Shown here: positions 5,281 to 8,671 of the stretch, piece after piece
How the letters are laid out: every line of letters starts with the position of its first letter
Position numbering within the stretch: position 1 is the first letter of the stretch
NCBI GenBank assembly: GCA_029261675.1
Contig: JAJDBA010000227.1
Coordinates: 1-8,671 of the forward strand
Length of the DNA stretch: 8,671 nucleotides
Direction: 5' to 3'
DNA from: Nitrospinaceae bacterium
Lineage (GTDB): Bacteria; Nitrospinota; Nitrospinia; Nitrospinales; VA-1
Made by a program: the position numbers and the translations under genes
The notes under the pieces: generated by a model
What the model was told of the DNA's origin: nothing
The model's input: only the letters and a program-made list of their open reading frames with translations
Databases searched by the model: none

Positions 5281-5739
5281 TTATTTTATTTTTTTCTGGT
5301 TCAATTTATCGGTCAATACCTCAATAGCCGTTGCCAGTTGTTTTAATTCTGTATTAGACTTTATCTCAGGCAGTTCTGTCTTGCCATTTTCTTCCGCAAA
5401 TTGTACCAGTTTCTTGAGGGGGCGGATCACCATGCTGATGGTATAAAGTCCGCCGATCACACAAATGATAGTGCCGAATACCGCCATCCCAAGCATTTCA
5501 TTTTTCAATTGACCTGCACTGCGTGTGACGCGTTCTTTTAATAACTCCAGTTGCTTCGGTTCCAGGGTTTCGGTGTTCATGGTTCCTACAATGCGCTCTA
5601 CCTGCCCTAGCTGAACATAAAGGAAAAAAGCCGCATAACCGAGGCAGGAGATGACCACGATATAGCCCGTCATCAAAAGATTTATAATGCTTTTCTTCTC
5701 GCCTGGAAGCTCATCTCGAAAGATGGAATTATTTGCCAT
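5281..5739 (-). CDS. Two-helix membrane protein with stand-alone HAMP domain
   Basis: 152 residues: a short cytoplasmic N-terminus, TM1 (about 18-42), a small periplasmic segment of about 40 residues, TM2 (about 82-104), then a HAMP-like domain (about 103-148). HAMP marks are the VIRPLKKL entry with Pro107 and TELKQLATAIEVLTDKL (130-146). Chemoreceptors and histidine kinases carry HAMP as a linker, but here no kinase, methyl-accepting or cyclase domain follows. The protein ends with a few Lys residues. The ATG at 5739 lies one base after the M48 peptidase stop, so it is the last gene of the SH3-M48-HAMP operon. It may sense envelope state or act as a membrane partner of the peptidase; this is inference from position only. 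Confidence 0.75.
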   Translation of the reverse strand: MANNSIFRDELPGEKKSIINLLMTGYIVVISCLGYAAFFLYVQLGQVERIVGTMNTETLEPKQLELLKERVTRSAGQLKNEMLGMAVFGTIICVIGGLYTISMVIRPLKKLVQFAEENGKTELPEIKSNTELKQLATAIEVLTDKLNQKKIK

Positions 5740-5740
5740 T

Positions 5741-6745
5741 TTAGTTTTGCCTTTTGATAGCTACTTCATATCTTTTCCCCAAGGTTGGGTATCGAGATGC
5801 TTTTTTGTAGCGGGATGAAGATTTTTGCAGGAGACTATATCTTTCCTTCGACGTGGGGTGAGTGCTCGAAAAAATGGAACCCTGATTTTTTTTGCTGGCT
5901 CCTAATTTCTGAATAAATCTTTTCAAGGCTCCAGGGTAGTATCCTGTGCGATAGGCAAACTCCCTTCCATATTTGTCTGCTTCAAATTCCAGATTCTTAT
6001 CCAGACCTTTGGTGAACAACACATTGGAAACTTCGTCGATAAGTTTATCGAACAGTCCGGGGTCTTTGTCCATTACCGTTAAAGTTAATGAGCTAACACC
6101 TTGCAAGCTGCGGCTTCTTTCTAGCGTTTGCAGAGCGTGCTTGCGAGCGATATGAGCAACCTCGTGAGCAAGTACGCCGGCTAATTCAGCTTCATTTTCG
6201 ATCATTCTTAATAAGCCGATACTGACAAACACATAGCCACCGGGGGTAGCAAAGGCATTAGGGAATTCCGTATTTAAAATTGCAAAATGATAATCGATAT
6301 CGGACCGACTGGAAACATCAGCAACGGCCTGTCCCACCAGATTGATATAGCTTAGCAGTTCAGGATCTTCGTAAGCACCGCCATAGCGATTGAAAACTTC
6401 AACGGCGAGCCGCCCACCTATGGCCTTTTCCTCTTCGTAGGCAATGGGCTGTAGGGATTTCAGTGTGTTGACACTTTGTTGTAATATTTTGGATGTTTTC
6501 TTATCAAAAATTCCCAACGAATCACCAAGGCCAATCAAGCCTCCACTTTGTCCGGAGCTTTGCTGAGAACTTTGCGCCGGACTTTGTGTGGGTTTTGGTT
6601 CCTCTTCTTTACTCGGTTGGGCTTTCTCGGGTGGTCGAGTGGATTTTTCCACTTCCTTTAGAATATTGCCAAAGTTAAAAGAGTGTGAAGGAATTGCCCA
6701 GAAGAGCGCACCTAAAAAACATAGAATAATGAACTTAGTTTTCAT
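5741..6745 (-). CDS. M48-family zinc metallopeptidase, probably periplasmic (BepA-like)
   Basis: 334 residues. The N-terminal MKTKFIILCFLGALFWAIPS is a signal peptide or anchor, followed by a Pro/Gln/Ser-rich linker (about 36-69). The M48 catalytic domain has HEVAH (194-198) as zinc ligands and base, EFEAD (253-257) giving the third ligand Glu253, and STHPTSKER (294-302) near the end. FPNAFATPGGYVFVSIGLL (161-179) is also typical. Family members such as BepA/YfgC degrade or help fold outer-membrane proteins; no TPR repeats follow here, so it is a short version. The ATG at 6745 is three bases after the SH3 gene stop, and the HAMP gene starts one base after this stop, so the three are surely one operon. 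Confidence 0.92.
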   Translation of the reverse strand: MKTKFIILCFLGALFWAIPSHSFNFGNILKEVEKSTRPPEKAQPSKEEEPKPTQSPAQSSQQSSGQSGGLIGLGDSLGIFDKKTSKILQQSVNTLKSLQPIAYEEEKAIGGRLAVEVFNRYGGAYEDPELLSYINLVGQAVADVSSRSDIDYHFAILNTEFPNAFATPGGYVFVSIGLLRMIENEAELAGVLAHEVAHIARKHALQTLERSRSLQGVSSLTLTVMDKDPGLFDKLIDEVSNVLFTKGLDKNLEFEADKYGREFAYRTGYYPGALKRFIQKLGASKKNQGSIFSSTHPTSKERYSLLQKSSSRYKKASRYPTLGKRYEVAIKRQN

Positions 6746-6748
6746 AAA

Positions 6749-7252
6749 CTAATCCGCATAGGCTCCTAGTCGGCCTTGTTCAAGAAACTTGTCCAAGGCT
6801 TCATCATCGACTTTATACCGTTCCATTTCTTTTACAGATTCAATGCTTGCAGGTGATGCGCCTTTTTTAATGGCATGTTGCTCAGATACAGGACTGAGAC
6901 CACGGATGCTAGAACCATAGGCAGACTCGCGAGCGGCGATCTGTTGTTGTCCGCCCAATGCGCCCAACACATCGCCGTCTCCACCACCGCCCGAAGGTGC
7001 GTTTTTAGTTAATTTGAATCTGAAAATCCACCCCATCTCGCCACCAGCAGAGACTTTATAAAATTTCCCGGATTTCCCCAGAACATCTACAGGAGTTCCT
7101 TTGTTTAACTTGCCCAATACTTTGGAGCGCGCCTTTGCCTCGGCTTGTAACTTGGTCGCAGATTTCTTCACATACCAAGTCTCTGCTGCAACCTGAGAGG
7201 TGATGCCAAAGCCAGCAAAAAGAAATATAAGACTGTAAATAAGTAGACGCAC
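6749..7252 (-). CDS. Exported bacterial SH3-domain protein
   Basis: 167 residues from a GTG start at 7252; AAAGA, just upstream, is at best a weak ribosome binding site. A clear signal peptide (1-23, cleavage after VAA) is followed by a bacterial SH3 domain (about 26-84: WYVKKSATKLQ, VLGKLNKGTPVDVL, GWIFRFKL). Such domains usually bind peptidoglycan peptides or proteins in the periplasm. A Gly-rich linker (86-102) leads to a C-terminal segment, ARESAYGSSIRGLSPVSE, and a predicted helix. The C-terminal part resembles what I recall of proteins encoded beside M48 peptidases. The gene lies three bases upstream of the peptidase gene. A role as its partner or targeting factor is inferred. Confidence 0.82.
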   Translation of the reverse strand: MRLLIYSLIFLFAGFGITSQVAAETWYVKKSATKLQAEAKARSKVLGKLNKGTPVDVLGKSGKFYKVSAGGEMGWIFRFKLTKNAPSGGGGDGDVLGALGGQQQIAARESAYGSSIRGLSPVSEQHAIKKGASPASIESVKEMERYKVDDEALDKFLEQGRLGAYAD

Positions 7253-7333
7253 GAATCTTTAGAGTAAAAAAATTTTAATGAGTGATTTAGATAGGCCCAG
7301 CTTCCCTCAATCTGGCAAAAAGGTCAACTATTT
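7253..7333 (-). other. Intergenic gap between amidase-fold gene and SH3 gene
   Basis: These 81 bases separate the amidase-fold gene stop from the SH3 gene GTG on the minus strand. There is a TTGACC and a TTGAGG that could be -35 boxes and an AT-rich stretch with TAAAAT nearer the start, but no pair has good spacing. A run of seven T (minus strand) occurs without a GC-rich stem before it. Whether the SH3-M48-HAMP operon has its own promoter here cannot be decided by eye. Confidence 0.3.
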
Positions 7334-8227
7334 TTAAGGTTTTACTTTTTTAAAAGCTTTATGAAGACGTGCCCAGTTGAAAGCAGAACCAGGATCGTAT
7401 TTGCATTCGAGGCCGGTCGACCCATTTTGAACATGGCAGTGTCCCAATATCCCTGTAAACCGTGAAAAGTTTTTCAGGCGATCCAGAGGGTGTTGCCCTG
7501 TATTTTTGTCGAGCGGAACTTTTAATTTGATTGCAGGAAGCAATTGGTTCAACCCAAAACTAAGTTTTATCAATGTTTCATATTGTTGCTCGGTGAAGTC
7601 CCACATTCGGACCACTTTCCCGTTAATTTTTTTACTAAAATAGCCTCTCTCTCCATAAGCACGAGAAGGAATTGCACTAAAAGAATTACTCATTGTTTTG
7701 TATTCACCGGGGAGGCTGAGTTTCCAACCCTTCCCGGTTTTTTTATATTTATCTTTTTTTGAGGGGAAATATTCGGCCTGTTTTGCTAACGCTTCCCAAG
7801 ACAGGTTGGCTATTTCTACATGCACGGCTCTTTCATTGCCTTTTTTATCATCAGCCGGTGCGGTATTGGTCTTCCAATATAAGTCGCAAGTTTGATAAAG
7901 AGTTCCATCGAGGTCCAGATAAAAATGACTTCCTTTAAATGAGCTTGCCAGCATCAATTGATGGCAGTGCGAGGAGGTGTAGCAAACATCGTAATGCAGA
8001 ATAAACTGATGGACGGTTTTTATTAATTCGCGGTAGGCGGTTTGAGGGTTTTTAATTTTATAATTTGAGGATTTTTGCGTCGGCGCATCATTTAAGACTG
8101 AGGAGTGCTGGCTTAGAGCTTTCCGTCCGCGTCTATTGGGGCATGCGAAACCGCCTTTTTCGTTCCATAAAACCACACGGGTGCCGATATCTACCTTTTT
8201 CTCGCAGGCAATGATGTTTTGGTTCAT
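7334..8227 (-). CDS. N-acetylmuramoyl-L-alanine amidase-fold protein (PGRP/Amidase_2 type)
   Basis: 297 residues. The central part reads FILHYDVCYTSSHC (75-88), HFYLDLDGTLYQTCDL (101-116), VHVEIANL (135-142) and, near the end, GILGHCHV (259-266) and KYDPGSAFNW (276-285). This is the Amidase_2/PGRP layout. By comparison with AmpD the zinc ligands would be His78, His263 and Asp279, with Glu138 as the catalytic Glu, so hydrolysis of the muramoyl-L-alanine bond is plausible. The usual AWHA segment after the DL motif is replaced by KTNTAP, which is unusual. No signal peptide is visible, which suggests a cytoplasmic, recycling-type enzyme or non-classical export. The ATG at 8227 has no clear ribosome binding site, and nadK ends 39 bases upstream in the same frame, consistent with co-transcription. 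Confidence 0.78.
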   Translation of the reverse strand: MNQNIIACEKKVDIGTRVVLWNEKGGFACPNRRGRKALSQHSSVLNDAPTQKSSNYKIKNPQTAYRELIKTVHQFILHYDVCYTSSHCHQLMLASSFKGSHFYLDLDGTLYQTCDLYWKTNTAPADDKKGNERAVHVEIANLSWEALAKQAEYFPSKKDKYKKTGKGWKLSLPGEYKTMSNSFSAIPSRAYGERGYFSKKINGKVVRMWDFTEQQYETLIKLSFGLNQLLPAIKLKVPLDKNTGQHPLDRLKNFSRFTGILGHCHVQNGSTGLECKYDPGSAFNWARLHKAFKKVKP

Positions 8228-8266
8228 GGTCGAATGGCTGGGATTAAGTGTTAGGGATTCAGAAAG

Positions 8267-8671
8267 TCATAAATCATTTTCTGTGGTGCCACCCCAATGC
8301 AGTTTTTTTCTCAACAGCTGGTAATAATTTTTGCCGGGAGTTTGAACAAGCTTTACAGGGATGTCTGCTTTTTTTGCTTCCAGAATATCTCCCGATTTCA
8401 TGGAATAGCCTGTTTGACCATCCAGTGTCACTCTTACGTCTTCATCTTCATTACGGGTTGTTAGTTGTACTTTGATCGTTGCAGAATCGGGTATCACAAT
8501 GGGCCTGTTTGTTAGGGCAAAAGGGCAAATAGGACTGAGCACCAGAGCTCGCATGCTGGGATGGATAATGGGGCCTCCCGCTGAAAGAGAGTAAGCGGTG
8601 GAACCTGTGGGAGAAGCGATGATCAGGCCATCTGCACGGTAAGAAGTCATGTACTGGCCATCAACAAAAAC
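8267..8671 (-). CDS. nadK: NAD kinase, C-terminal part (5' end outside window)
   Basis: Phosphorylates NAD to NADP in the cytoplasm. The frame is open to the window edge and gives 134 residues. The conserved NAD kinase stretch is present: RADGLIIASPTGSTAYSLSA at residues 12-31, followed by GGPIIHP. Usually the family has TPTGSTAY; here Ser replaces the first Thr. IVIPDS, VTLDGQ and the C-terminal LLRKKLHWGG are also typical. The GGDG/NE catalytic motifs and the N-terminal domain lie beyond the window. An internal ATG at 8650 is not the start. The stop TGA (8267-8269) is followed after 39 bases by the amidase-fold gene. Confidence 0.95.
   Translation of the reverse strand, partial: VFVDGQYMTSYRADGLIIASPTGSTAYSLSAGGPIIHPSMRALVLSPICPFALTNRPIVIPDSATIKVQLTTRNEDEDVRVTLDGQTGYSMKSGDILEAKKADIPVKLVQTPGKNYYQLLRKKLHWGGTTENDL

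Noticed and set aside
8225..8269. Possible read-through fusion of NAD kinase and amidase-fold protein
   Set aside because: The two frames agree and the 13 codons between them are open, but one-in-three chance agreement, a normal NAD kinase C-terminus and an ATG for the amidase make separate proteins far more likely.
1..8671. CRISPR array, tRNA/rRNA gene, transposase, integrase or toxin-antitoxin pair
   Set aside because: No regularly spaced repeats, no cloverleaf-like or rRNA-like stretch, and no protein with such motifs was seen on either strand.

Overview
The window looks like chromosomal DNA of a Gram-negative bacterium. It encodes a Tat translocase subunit, a protein with a Sec signal peptide, a probably exported M48 metallopeptidase with an SH3-type partner, and an amidase-fold protein. 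GC content is moderate, judged by eye, and start codons are ATG, GTG and TTG. The gene neighbourhood and protein styles remind me of Nitrospinota or the old deltaproteobacterial lineages, but this is an impression and no marker gene here settles it. I saw no rRNA, tRNA, CRISPR array, transposase or phage gene.

Left part (1-1990, + strand): the 3' part of a tRNA-dihydrouridine synthase gene, a TrmH/SpoU-family RNA 2'-O-methyltransferase, and a four-helix DUF2231-type membrane protein (here paralog A) whose start overlaps the methyltransferase stop.

Middle (about 1967-2740): two related non-coding elements, E1 (1967-2142) and E2 (2551-2737). Each has a hairpin at both ends, inward-facing GGTC...GACC borders and a shared internal block. 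They flank a second, minus-strand DUF2231-type gene (paralog B). A solo copy of the element end lies just after the dus stop, and a 23-nt tandem copy of the end lies at the 3' end of paralog B. The element ends supply the last codons and stop codons of both DUF2231 genes. This is the most unusual part of the window and looks like a family of small mobile or dispersed repeats. A minus-strand tatB-like gene follows.

Right-centre (3177-5194, + strand): ribF (bifunctional riboflavin kinase/FAD synthetase), overlapped by a TTG-started flippase-like (LPG synthase TM family) membrane protein. A possible 20-residue hydrophobic peptide ORF follows it.

Right part (5281-8671, - strand): transcribed from right to left, the order is the nadK 3' part, a PGRP/AmpD-type amidase-fold protein, an SH3-domain exported protein, an M48 metallopeptidase, and a two-helix membrane protein with a stand-alone HAMP domain. 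The last three are nearly gapless and read as an envelope proteolysis/quality-control operon.
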